Below, in pieces: positions 8,285-13,990 of a DNA stretch of 42,583 nucleotides. Made by a program: the position numbers and the translations under genes. Origin of the DNA: Arthrobacter sp. Bi83 (GTDB lineage: Bacteria > Actinomycetota > Actinomycetes > Actinomycetales > Micrococcaceae); assembly GCF_918698095.1 (NCBI RefSeq), contig NZ_CAKKLY010000042.1:1-42583 (forward strand), written 5' to 3'. Positions within the stretch are counted from its first letter, which is position 1, and each line of letters opens with the position of its first letter. The notes under the pieces were generated by a model that saw only the letters and a program-made list of their open reading frames with translations, did not search any database and was not told where the DNA came from.

Positions 8285-8563
8285 TCAGCCCAGTTGTCCC
8301 TTAGCCCGATCCGGGTCGCGCATGATCCCGGCCATAGCTCGTGCCTGATCCAGGCGCTTCTGGTAGTAGGTCGCGGCCATGACACAGAAGACCGAAATCC
8401 CGATGGATCCCCAGGCGCTAAGCGGAACGCGGCTCTCGGCCTCATGCTCCGAGATGGTCAGGGCCGCGTTGAGGAGGTTGAGGATGGCAAGGACGATCAT
8501 CGAGGCCCTGGCGTAGCTGAGCTCCCCCTGGCTGAGGGCCTTGCTTCTGAACCAGCTGACCAT
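8285..8563 (-). CDS. Small two-helix membrane protein of unknown function
   Basis: A 92-residue protein I do not recognise. Hydrophobic segments lie at about residues 21-38 (ASMIVLAILNLLNAALTI) and 48-66 (AWGSIGISVFCVMAATYY); the short stretch between them is acidic (SEHEAESR), and the tail YQKRLDQARAMAGIMRDPDRAKGQLG is basic and probably cytosolic. The ATG at 8563 sits six bases after a TACAGT -10 box, which supports a real, leaderless gene. It is divergent from the membrane protein at 8604, with the two promoters lying back to back in 40 bp, so they may be regulated together. Confidence 0.65.
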   Translation of the reverse strand: MVSWFRSKALSQGELSYARASMIVLAILNLLNAALTISEHEAESRVPLSAWGSIGISVFCVMAATYYQKRLDQARAMAGIMRDPDRAKGQLG

Positions 8564-8569
8564 GGCCAG

Positions 8570-8575
8570 ACTGTA
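8570..8575 (-). promoter_or_regulatory. -10 box of the 8285-8563 gene
   Basis: TACAGT on the minus strand, six bases (CTGGCC) before the ATG at 8563. Confidence 0.45.
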
Positions 8576-8591
8576 GCAGTCGGAACACCGC

Positions 8592-8597
8592 TACTCT
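8592..8597 (+). promoter_or_regulatory. -10 box of the 8604-8975 gene
   Basis: TACTCT, six bases (ATGGCC), then ATG at 8604. The spacing favours the second of two in-frame ATG codons as the start. Confidence 0.45.
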
Positions 8598-8603
8598 ATG
8601 GCC

Positions 8604-8975
8604 ATGGCCGCGGGAACAGGCAGGGACGACAACAAGTACGAGTGGCAGGACTGGCCGCCGGATTCGCTCGAGGGCATGCCGCCGAAACGGAGGCGACTGG
8701 CAGGTTGGGCGATCTTCTGGTTCTTACTGCTCGGCTCGCTGCTGGGATCCGCCTTGGAGGCAACGGGCATCGTGCAGCCCTGGCGCGAGCTGCTCGTGGT
8801 GGCCGTGTTGGCTGCCGTCTTCGTTCCACTGATGCGGGCCGCCGTCCTGGAGACACGCCAGCTGCGGGACGAGGGCATCGAGCTGCCGTCCCATCCCGTC
8901 ACGCGGAGGTCGATGATCTCCTCGGCCGTCGTCGCAGCTTTGCTCTGGGTCATCTTTGCCGTCGCGCCGGCTTGA
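8604..8975 (+). CDS. Small integral membrane protein of unknown function
   Basis: A 123-residue protein not recognised. An acidic, aromatic N-terminus (GTGRDDNKYEWQDWPPDSLEG) and a basic patch (PPKRRR) precede three hydrophobic segments at about residues 33-52 (GWAIFWFLLLGSLLGSAL), 61-79 (WRELLVVAVLAAVFVPLM) and 104-121 (SSAVVAALLWVIFAVAP). The basic patch before the first segment predicts a cytosolic N-terminus. An ATG six bases earlier at 8598 is in frame, but the TACTCT -10 box is spaced correctly only for 8604. It is divergent from the small membrane gene at 8285-8563. Confidence 0.7.
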   Translation: MAAGTGRDDNKYEWQDWPPDSLEGMPPKRRRLAGWAIFWFLLLGSLLGSALEATGIVQPWRELLVVAVLAAVFVPLMRAAVLETRQLRDEGIELPSHPVTRRSMISSAVVAALLWVIFAVAPA

Positions 8976-9480
8976 GCGTCTCAGCTGCCATGCCTGAATC
9001 CTCCTACGAGAGGAGTCGCTTTGGCACGCCTGGCTTGGAGTTGCCGGGTCCGGTGCTGCTGGGGGAGCGCGTCCGGACCCGGCCGTTCTGGTTGTCAGGT
9101 CGCGGCACCCTCAATTCCAGGACAGGACCAGTCTTGCCTGCACATCATGGGATAACCGCGGGATCTGGCACCGAGGGTTGCATCAGTGCCGCCCAGAATT
9201 GAGGGGGCGGCTCCAAGGTTTACGTAGGCAACTTCCCCCACCACCATGGTCGTGGACGGGAAGGTCGTCAACCCCCTCCGGCGCAGCCGGACAGCGCGCC
9301 GTCGGGGATGCCCTCTTGGTGCTCCCCCGACGCAAGGACTGAGAGTCGGCCTAGCAGCTGTGGTGTCGGCGGCGGTTCGCACTGGGGCTAGCCGGTGAGA
9401 CACGCCGCCGACGGCGTTCGAGGCCTCCCCCAAATTGGGCTGCCCCCCGGAGCCCAAAGGCTCCGTTACGCGATTTAATC

Positions 9481-9564
9481 GTAAGCCTACTTATCACCCG
9501 AGTCCAGAGGTGCAGCGGCCGCCGCAGGATGGGCCGGTGGCGGCCGGAGCAGTCAGCATGCTTA
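9481..9564. promoter_or_regulatory. Two related palindromic elements upstream of csbD
   Basis: GTAAGCCTACTTA (9481-9493) and GTCAGCATGCTTA (9552-9564) match at 10 of 13 positions and each is a near-palindrome (TAAG...CTTA; AGCATGCT). The second overlaps the proposed -35 region of csbD, as expected of a transcription-factor site. The regulator is unknown. Confidence 0.4.
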
Positions 9565-9591
9565 GTATTAGACGAGGATCTGGGCTAGGGT
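9562..9591 (+). promoter_or_regulatory. Candidate csbD promoter
   Basis: TTAGTA (9562) and TAGGGT (9586) are separated by 18 bp. This leaves a leader of roughly 50 bases with a GC hairpin (GGCGG/CCGCC near 9610) before the ribosome-binding site AGGGAGA at 9634. Confidence 0.35.
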
Positions 9592-9646
9592 AAAAAGGTA
9601 AGCCGCCGGCGGACCCGCCGCGGAGCCAACCGTAGGGAGAAACACC

Positions 9647-9820
9647 ATGGGTTTGGATGACAAGATCGGAAACGCTGCCGAAAAGCTTGGCGGCAAGGGC
9701 AAGGAAGCTGCCGGCGAGGCCACGGGCGATGACAGCCTCAAAGCCGAAGGCCAGGGCGACCAGGCAAAGTCGGACGTGAAGCAGGCCGGCGAAAAGGTCA
9801 AGGACGCCTTCAAGGAATAG
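9647..9820 (+). CDS. CsbD family general stress protein
   Basis: A 57-residue hydrophilic protein that begins MGLDDKIGNAAEKLGGKGKE and ends KVKDAFKE. The repeated pattern of K, E, A, G and D with GKxKEAAGEATGD is the signature of the CsbD-like family of small, largely disordered proteins induced by general stress in Gram-positive bacteria; the molecular role is unknown. AGGGAGA ends six bases before the ATG, one of the better ribosome-binding sites in the region. The gene is monocistronic: a 13-bp perfect hairpin follows the stop, and two similar palindromes plus a candidate promoter lie upstream. Confidence 0.92.
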   Translation: MGLDDKIGNAAEKLGGKGKEAAGEATGDDSLKAEGQGDQAKSDVKQAGEKVKDAFKE

Positions 9821-9835
9821 TCCTCTGCAGAATTC

Positions 9836-9871
9836 AGAAGGGTGCAGCTCGAGCGCGGGCTGCACCCTTCT
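9836..9871 (+). terminator. Hairpin terminator after csbD
   Basis: AGAAGGGTGCAGC (9836-9848) pairs perfectly over 13 bp with GCTGCACCCTTCT (9859-9871) around a ten-base loop. There is no T-run, so it may act as a 3' stabiliser as much as a terminator. Confidence 0.65.
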
Positions 9872-9931
9872 GGTGCATCAAGAGGTCATCAGCCTCGGAT
9901 TGCCACCATGGAGTTGGCCGGCGCCGGTGCC

Positions 9932-9937
9932 TAGAGT
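9932..9937 (+). promoter_or_regulatory. -10 box of the GerW-like gene
   Basis: TAGAGT, then GATGAC, then the ATG at 9944: leaderless geometry. Confidence 0.45.
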
Positions 9938-9943
9938 GATGAC

Positions 9944-10282
9944 ATGGCTGATACTTTTTCTTCTCTGCTGGAAGCGTTCAAGAACGTGGGCGTGTCCCGG
10001 GCGTACGGCCCTCCGGTCCAGGTCGGCGGCGCAGAGCTGCTCCCCGTTGCCCTGGTGTCCTTCGGGTTCGGCGGCGGCACCAACGCAGAAGGCGGCGGCC
10101 GTGGCGGTGCATCCGGTGGCGGCGGAGGCGGCTTCGTCTTCCCGCTTGGAGCTTACAGCCGCGCCAGCGGCGGCCACCTCGTGTTCCGGCCCAACACCAT
10201 CGCTGTTCTGCTGAGCCTGGTCCCGGTGGTGGCCGCGTCAGGGATCGCGCTTCGAGGAGCCGTGCGAACCACCCGATCGTAG
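9944..10282 (+). CDS. GerW/YtfJ family protein
   Basis: A 112-residue protein beginning MADTFSSLLEAFKNVGVSRAYGPPVQVGGAELLPVA, followed by LVSFGFGGG and a long glycine-rich linker (GGGRGGASGGGGGGF), then GAYSRASGGHLVFRPN and a hydrophobic tail (TIAVLLSLVPVVAASGIAL). The pattern of an amphipathic start, VGGxELLPVA, a glycine-rich loop and a late hydrophobic stretch matches the spore-germination GerW (YtfJ) family, which also occurs in non-sporulating actinobacteria where its role is unknown. The ATG follows a TAGAGT -10 box by six bases. A strong terminator with TTTT lies about 70 bases downstream, so the gene stands alone. Confidence 0.75.
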   Translation: MADTFSSLLEAFKNVGVSRAYGPPVQVGGAELLPVALVSFGFGGGTNAEGGGRGGASGGGGGGFVFPLGAYSRASGGHLVFRPNTIAVLLSLVPVVAASGIALRGAVRTTRS

Positions 10283-10351
10283 CCACGTTTGGAAGTGCCC
10301 CTCGCCGGAATTGCAGGCAGGGACGATAATAAGAAGTGGATCACCGGGGCT

Positions 10352-10415
10352 GGGCCGGCGGCGGAGCCGCCTGTCTGAGACCAGGGCGGTCCCCCCAGCC
10401 GCCGTCGGCCCTTTT
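10352..10415 (+). terminator. Rho-independent terminator of the GerW-like gene
   Basis: GGGCCGGCGGCGG (10352-10364) pairs with CCGCCGTCGGCCC (10399-10411) with one mismatch and is followed by TTTT. Competing pairings exist inside (GGCGG-AG-CCGCC at 10360; GGCTGG with CCAGCC), so more than one fold is possible. Confidence 0.7.
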
Positions 10416-10556
10416 AATGCGCCCGAGCGCGCGGGCCGGCCTGGTCCGGAACTGTGGCGCACGCACCGGAAACGCACAGGTGCCTCCCGTAGTTCTGCAC
10501 GCTGGGCTTCGCAGGGTGACCCGCCAGCGGGCGGTTCCGTAGCCCAAAAAATCTTA

Positions 10557-10585
10557 TTGTCAGGCCGTCCCAGCGGTGCTAGAAC
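10557..10585 (+). promoter_or_regulatory. Sigma-70-type promoter before the 29-codon ORF
   Basis: TTGTCA (10557-10562) and TAGAAC (10580-10585) with a 17-bp spacer. The predicted start near 10592 leaves a short leader containing AAAGGAG. Confidence 0.5.
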
Positions 10586-10614
10586 AGCCTTATCGGGAGG
10601 TTTCAAAGGAGATT

Positions 10615-10704
10615 ATGCGAAGGTCAGCTACATCAGATCGCCTCATGGACCGGGATGGGATGCCGGAACACGCTAAGGCTGTTTTTTGGGCGGTGGGCTT
10701 CTAA
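10615..10704 (+). CDS. Possible 29-residue small protein
   Basis: A short frame reading MRRSATSDRLMDRDG and ending KAVFWAVGF. It is not recognised. It is listed because it has a complete expression context: a TTGTCA/TAGAAC promoter with 17-bp spacing, and AAAGGAG four bases before the ATG. Its end overlaps the most distant possible TTG start (10686) of the membrane-protein frame, in a T6 run. It could be a small protein, a leader peptide for that gene, or chance. Confidence 0.35.
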   Translation: MRRSATSDRLMDRDGMPEHAKAVFWAVGF

Positions 10705-10865
10705 AGTACGCCAAGGCGCATTGTCGCGCACCTGCAGCAGACAGCGCACGGATTGTCCCTCCCGCAACGTGGTCCCCGGTTGCGGAAGCGGCCGGGGGCC
10801 ACATCACCAACGCTGCAAGATGGAATCGGCAGCACGGAAACTCCCTCAGCTGGAATGGAATCCCG

Positions 10866-11120
10866 GTGGACCAGGCGACGCTCGTCGGCTACGGTCTTGG
10901 CTACTTCGCGACCATGATCGCCGTCTTCATCATGTTTCTGCCCGCCTTCATCATTCTGTCCCTCCTCCTGCTTCTGGCCGGGGCTGTACAGTTGGCGCTC
11001 CTTCTCCTGAATGCCGTGGCCTCCGGCCTGCACAGGACCCTCATCCGGCCGTTAGCGACACTGACCGACCGGCTCCGCAGACCCCGCAGGCGCCGGGGCG
11101 GAACGCCTGTCCCGCACTGA
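10866..11120 (+). CDS. Putative small membrane protein
   Basis: An 84-residue frame with a long hydrophobic region, roughly residues 10-54, containing YFATMIAVFIMFLPAFIIL and LLLLLAGAVQLALLLLNAV, probably two helices, followed by a strongly basic tail (RLRRPRRRRGG). It is not recognised. The GTG at 10866 is preferred because GGAATGG lies just upstream and the preceding frame reads as low-quality sequence; the frame is open to a TTG at 10686 (144 residues), so a longer protein is possible. The basic tail after the second helix predicts both termini in the cytosol. Confidence 0.45.
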   Translation: MDQATLVGYGLGYFATMIAVFIMFLPAFIILSLLLLLAGAVQLALLLLNAVASGLHRTLIRPLATLTDRLRRPRRRRGGTPVPH

Positions 11121-11142
11121 CGGTTGCCGTACCCATCCGCGC

Positions 11143-11223
11143 TTAGTTCTTCTGGCCGCCGATATTTCCACTCTTGATCGGATCCTGTGGGAACTCTTCC
11201 ACGGTCTTGAGGTCCTCCCTGGA
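11143..11223 (-). pseudogene. C-terminal remnant of an unidentified gene
   Basis: The minus strand encodes SREDLKTVEEFPQDPIKSG then NIGGQKN and a TAA stop, 26 codons after an in-frame TAG. The composition is protein-like (amphipathic, balanced charges) and unlike shadow frames in this GC-rich DNA, but there is no ATG, and only an internal GTG could start it. I read it as the tail of a gene whose 5' part was deleted. The parent family is not recognised. Confidence 0.35.
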
Positions 11224-11230
11224 CTATTCA

Positions 11231-11259
11231 AAGAGCCGTGCAGCAGCGTCGCGGCTCTT
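11231..11259. terminator. Hairpin between the remnant and the Hpt-like gene
   Basis: AAGAGCCG (11231-11238) pairs perfectly with CGGCTCTT (11252-11259), 13-base loop. It sits just before the ribosome-binding site of the next gene, so it may end transcription from the left or be part of that gene's leader. Confidence 0.4.
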
Positions 11260-11280
11260 CTCGGGATTTAGGGGGCTGCT

Positions 11281-11673
11281 GTGACAGACGAGAACGACGT
11301 GCCAGTGCTGGACAGCGGCGCCCTGCAGTCTCTTGCGGACGAAGCCGGCCCCGCCGCAGCGCATACGTTCATGGACGAGTACCTGCAGATGCTGCCCGTC
11401 CGCGCCGCAAAAATCCTTCGCGGTCTAGCGGGCCACGACGCGGACTCAGCCGCCGAGGCACTGGTGAGCCTGAGAGCAACATCCGCCATGGCAGGAGCAC
11501 TTCGTCTCGAAGCATACTGTCGGGACCTTGAACGCGCACTGAACCGTGGACACTGGCCCGATCCGAAAGCTGCTAAGGCGGTGCTGTTCGCGAACATCCG
11601 GCTGCTCGTCCGCGAAGCTAACCGCCAAGGCCACCTCCCCGGACCGCGGCCTAAAGGTCCGGAAGCCGGCTAG
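11281..11673 (+). CDS. Hpt-like protein lacking the phospho-accepting histidine
   Basis: A 130-residue helical protein. FMDEYLQMLPVRAAKIL, then DADSAAEALVSLRATSAMAG and LRLEAYCRDLERAL, align with the histidine phosphotransfer (Hpt) four-helix bundle, whose core reads AHTLKGSSxxxG followed by LxxLCRELE. The aligned core here is LVSLRATSAMAG: Val62 replaces the phosphohistidine, and the conserved Lys-Gly is Arg-Ala. It therefore cannot act as a normal phosphotransfer protein, though it could bind a receiver or kinase partner. The GTG at 11281 follows AGGGGG by about five bases. No histidine kinase or response regulator lies nearby. The Hpt assignment is by pattern and should be tested by profile search. 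Confidence 0.65.
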   Translation: MTDENDVPVLDSGALQSLADEAGPAAAHTFMDEYLQMLPVRAAKILRGLAGHDADSAAEALVSLRATSAMAGALRLEAYCRDLERALNRGHWPDPKAAKAVLFANIRLLVREANRQGHLPGPRPKGPEAG

Positions 11674-11702
11674 GGTGCCCGGCTTTTCCTGTCATGCCGT
11701 CC

Positions 11703-11708
11703 TAAGAT
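11703..11708 (+). promoter_or_regulatory. -10 box of the coiled-coil protein gene
   Basis: TAAGAT, then GGCTGGC (seven bases), then ATG at 11716. It selects 11716 over the in-frame ATG at 11707, which lies inside the box. Confidence 0.5.
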
Positions 11709-11715
11709 GGCTGGC

Positions 11716-12681
11716 ATGGAGGAGCAGGAACTGGCGGACGTTGCGGGACGCCTGTATGCGCTGCCCTTCGACGAATTCGTGGCTGCCCGCACTGCTGCCG
11801 GGAAGGCTGCGGCAGCAGAGTCCAACGGACCGCTGGCCCAGGCCATCAAGGCACTCCCCAAGCCCTCCATCGCAGCCTGGACTGTCAATATGCTGGCGCA
11901 TCACCGGCCAGACGCGGTGCGGGAGCTCCGCGACCTCGGGCAGACGATGCAGGGGGCCCAGGCCGCGCTCGACGCCGCCGCCCTGCGGGAGCTGTCCCGG
12001 GAGCGGCGCAAGCTTCTTGCAGCGGCCGTGAATACCGCCCGGCGCGCAGCAGAGGAGCAGGGCCGTTCCATTAGCGGGGCGGTGGCCTCGGAGGTGGAAG
12101 AGACCCTGCGGGCCGCGACGGCCGACACGGCTGCCGCGGCTGCCGTACAGAGCGGGCTGCTGCTGCGGGTTCTCACGGCCGACGGCGTAGACCAGGTTGA
12201 TCTCAGCGGCGCAGTTGCGGTTCCTGCCGCCCTGGGGCCGCTGCAGCAGCCCCCGCGGGCCACCGGCGGGCATGCGGGGCAGCCTCCAAAGGTCAGCCGC
12301 CGGCAGCCGCCGGAAGGGCCTGAGAAACCGCGGATGCAGGTGGTGCGCCGGACGCCCCGCCCCTCATCGCCGTCGGTCCTGGACAAAGCCTTGGCGGCAC
12401 TCGCCGAGGCTGAAGCCGCGGCGCAGGCAGCCGCCACGGAGGCCGAGTCCCGTGACGAAACCCTGCAGGACGCGGCAGCGGAGTTCACCCGCCTCACGGC
12501 CGAGGTGCGCGAGACAAGACAGCGGCTCAGGAAGGCGGAGGACTCCCTGGAAGCCGTCCGGAAGGACCTTGAAACGGCAGCTGCCGAGGCGAAGCAGTCA
12601 GCCAGGGCCGCCGAGAAGAGCCAGCGAACGGCCATGCTGGCGAAGGAACGGGTGCTCCGGTTGCGCAACACACCGGACTGA
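11716..12681 (+). CDS. Conserved actinobacterial coiled-coil protein of unknown function
   Basis: A 321-residue cytosolic protein in three parts. Residues 1-160 are a helical domain with LYALPFDEFVAARTAAGKAA, IKALPKPSIAAWTVNMLA and LRELSRERRKLLAAAV, a pattern I know from unannotated actinobacterial proteins (ALPxxEFxxAR ... LKKPSxAAWxVNxL). Residues 170-225 are a proline-rich, basic linker. Residues 226-315 form a long alanine/glutamate coiled coil (ALAEAEAAAQAAATEAESRD onward) ending in a basic tail. No catalytic motif is seen. The ATG at 11716 matches the TAAGAT leaderless box. The architecture suggests a scaffolding or nucleic-acid-associated role, but that is only inference. Confidence 0.75.
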   Translation: MEEQELADVAGRLYALPFDEFVAARTAAGKAAAAESNGPLAQAIKALPKPSIAAWTVNMLAHHRPDAVRELRDLGQTMQGAQAALDAAALRELSRERRKLLAAAVNTARRAAEEQGRSISGAVASEVEETLRAATADTAAAAAVQSGLLLRVLTADGVDQVDLSGAVAVPAALGPLQQPPRATGGHAGQPPKVSRRQPPEGPEKPRMQVVRRTPRPSSPSVLDKALAALAEAEAAAQAAATEAESRDETLQDAAAEFTRLTAEVRETRQRLRKAEDSLEAVRKDLETAAAEAKQSARAAEKSQRTAMLAKERVLRLRNTPD

Positions 12682-12691
12682 AGGACAAATA

Positions 12692-12730
12692 ATGTCAGAC
12701 CCCGGCTGCACCATTGAGTCATGGAAATGA
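12692..12730 (+). other. Possible 12-codon leader ORF overlapping the next start
   Basis: ATG at 12692 opens MSDPGCTIESWK, with AAGGA six bases upstream. Its TGA (12728-12730) lies past the ATG of the next gene (12721), which has no ribosome-binding site of its own, so the downstream gene could be translated by reinitiation. Confidence 0.3.
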
Positions 12731-12900
12731 ACCAGGAATTCCACGTAACGTACTTTGAAGCCGACTGCGGGCGGGTCCGGACCGAGGTCTTCGATACCGC
12801 CGCCGACGCCGAACGGTTCGCCAGCCGCTGCCTCTCCGGCGAGCACGACTGGGCTGTCGTTGATGCCGTGGCTGCCCAGCAGGCCCAAGCAGCGGCTTAA
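12721..12900 (+). CDS. Small hypothetical protein
   Basis: A 59-residue frame reading MEMNQEFHVTYFEADCGRVR, then TEVFDTAADAERFASRCLSG and EHDWAVVDAV. The composition is protein-like: a beta strand (EFHVTYFEA), then a helix (AADAERFASRCL) and a second strand (WAVVDAV). The family is not recognised. A second in-frame ATG lies six bases on. No ribosome-binding site precedes the start; it overlaps the leader ORF at 12692 and lies 39 bases after the coiled-coil gene, so it is probably in the same transcript. A strong dyad follows the stop. Confidence 0.6.
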   Translation: MEMNQEFHVTYFEADCGRVRTEVFDTAADAERFASRCLSGEHDWAVVDAVAAQQAQAAA

Positions 12901-12924
12901 CCGCCGCTGCCATCTGGACAGCAA

Positions 12925-12992
12925 AGGCCCCGCACGGCTGAGGTCAGCTGTACTGCAGCAGATCCGGTGGATCAGCTCAGCGGGCGGGGCCT
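12925..12992. terminator. Bidirectional dyad between convergent genes
   Basis: AGGCCCCGC (12925-12933) pairs with GCGGGGCCT (12984-12992), with a second inner stem GCTGAG (12937) and CTCAGC (12976). It lies between the small plus-strand gene and the end of the minus-strand aldo/keto reductase and could serve both. Confidence 0.5.
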
Positions 12993-13005
12993 GCGCGGCT
13001 AAAGG

Positions 13006-13851
13006 TCAGGCGAAGTCGGACACGGCCGGGTCCGGCCCGATGCGTCCCGTTCCCGCCGCCGTGCGGTCCAGGCCGTTGATGGCTTCGACGTCGGACGCGT
13101 CAAGCGCCACGTTCAGCGCATCGTAGTTCTCGCGTATGCGGGACTCGGTCACCGACTTGGGGATGACCACGTTGCCGATGGCCAGGTGCCAAGCGATGAC
13201 AACCTGCGCGGGAGTGGCGCCGTGCTTGTCCGCGATTGCCGTGATGGTAGCGTCCTCAAGGAGCTCACCGCCTTGGCCCAGCGGGGACCACGCCTGGGTC
13301 AGAATGCCCTTGGAGGCATTGAATTCCCGGAGCTCGGCCTGATTAAAGAAGGGATGCAGTTCCACCTGGTTGATGGCCGGCACCACTCCGGTCTCATCGA
13401 TGACGCGCTGCACGCCCTCAACGGTGAAGTTGGAAACGCCGATGGACTTGACCCGGCCGCGTTTCTGCAGCTCGATCAGCGCCTTCCAGGTGTCCACGTA
13501 CTTGTCCTGCTTCGGCTGGAGCCAGTGGATCAGGTACAGGTCAAGGGATTCGAGGCCCAGGCGCTCCAGGGATTCCTCGAACGCCGCCAGCGTGGACTCG
13601 TAGCCCTGGTCCGCGTTCCACAGCTTGGTGGTGATGAAGATTTCCTCGGGCGACAGCCCGGAGCTGGCGATGGCGCGGCCCACGCCGGACTCGTTGCCGT
13701 AGATCTTGGCCGTGTCGATGTGGCGGAACCCCGCCTGGAACGCCTGGAAGACGACCTTTTCAGCTACATCGTCCTCGACCTGCCACACGCCGTAGCCGAG
13801 CTGGGGAATGGTATTGCCGTCATTGAATGTCAGTGTCGGTGAAGAAGTCAT
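13006..13851 (-). CDS. Aldo/keto reductase (2,5-diketo-gluconate reductase type)
   Basis: NADPH-dependent reductase of aldehydes, ketones or dicarbonyls, 281 residues. The (beta/alpha)8 barrel signatures are clear: GYGVWQVEDD, HIDTAKIYGNESGVGRAI (catalytic Asp and Tyr), IFITTKLWNADQG (catalytic Lys), LDLYLIHWLQP (catalytic His), GVSNFTVEGVQRVID, INQVELHPFFNQ, and the cofactor-binding tail IPKSVTESRIRENYDAL. The Lys-Ser of IPKS and the following Arg favour NADPH. ATG 13851 follows a CAGGAT box by six bases and gives the normal N-terminus MTSSPTLTFNDGNTIPQLG. The physiological substrate cannot be told. Confidence 0.93.
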   Translation of the reverse strand: MTSSPTLTFNDGNTIPQLGYGVWQVEDDVAEKVVFQAFQAGFRHIDTAKIYGNESGVGRAIASSGLSPEEIFITTKLWNADQGYESTLAAFEESLERLGLESLDLYLIHWLQPKQDKYVDTWKALIELQKRGRVKSIGVSNFTVEGVQRVIDETGVVPAINQVELHPFFNQAELREFNASKGILTQAWSPLGQGGELLEDATITAIADKHGATPAQVVIAWHLAIGNVVIPKSVTESRIRENYDALNVALDASDVEAINGLDRTAAGTGRIGPDPAVSDFA

Positions 13852-13857
13852 CTGTCC

Positions 13858-13863
13858 ATCCTG
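13858..13863 (-). promoter_or_regulatory. Candidate -10 box of the aldo/keto reductase gene
   Basis: CAGGAT on the minus strand, then GGACAG and the ATG at 13851. The AGGA can also serve as a ribosome-binding site, so leaderless transcription is less certain here. Confidence 0.3.
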
Positions 13864-13990
13864 CCAACAATTCCCGCTTCGGTGCACGCAATGGCCGGAA
13901 GCTAAGCTAGGCGCTTAACACCCGGAATCCGGGAATTTTTTGCATGCCCGCCGGGCGACCGGGCGACAGCTGTCCCAGTCTTGGGCCAGG

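Larger units (their letters stand above)
8976..9646. other. Gene-free stretch with several inverted repeats
   Basis: No frame in these 670 bases looks like a protein gene and I see no tRNA. It holds three dyads: CCGGGTCCGG (9044) with CCGGACCCGG (9073), which may end the upstream membrane-protein transcript; CCCTCAATTC (9108) with GAATTGAGGG (9196), about 80 bases apart; and the tight hairpin CGGAGCC-CAAA-GGCTCCG (9448-9465). The right end carries the csbD promoter elements. An unannotated RNA is possible but unproven. Confidence 0.4.
10283..10614 (+). other. Intergenic stretch: terminator, then promoter and leader
   Basis: No convincing protein gene. The left third holds the terminator at 10352-10415, the middle (10416-10556) shows nothing I recognise, and the right end holds a promoter and a ribosome-binding site (AAAGGAG at 10605) for the tiny ORF at 10615. 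Confidence 0.5.

Noticed and set aside
8149..8445. N-terminal extension of DinB (99 more codons)
   Set aside because: The extra residues are R/P/S-rich and unrelated to the polymerase fold; the family N-terminus begins at GTG 8148.
9095..9457. A 120-codon minus-strand open frame
   Set aside because: Composition is that of a random GC-rich frame (runs of R, P, A, G), it has no promoter or ribosome-binding site, and it spans the dyads of the gene-free stretch.
10238..10676. Open frames of about 120 codons on both strands
   Set aside because: Both run through the strong terminator at 10352-10415 and show no domain-like pattern.
10674..10704. Programmed frameshift at the T6 tract joining the 29-codon ORF to the membrane protein
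   Set aside because: The tract is not positioned as a standard slippery heptamer in the reading frame of the small ORF; an indel or chance overlap is simpler.
13921..13941. CCCGG-AAT-CCGGG followed by T6, a terminator on the plus strand
   Set aside because: Both flanking genes are on the minus strand, so it has no evident gene to end; the 5-bp stem is too short to claim.
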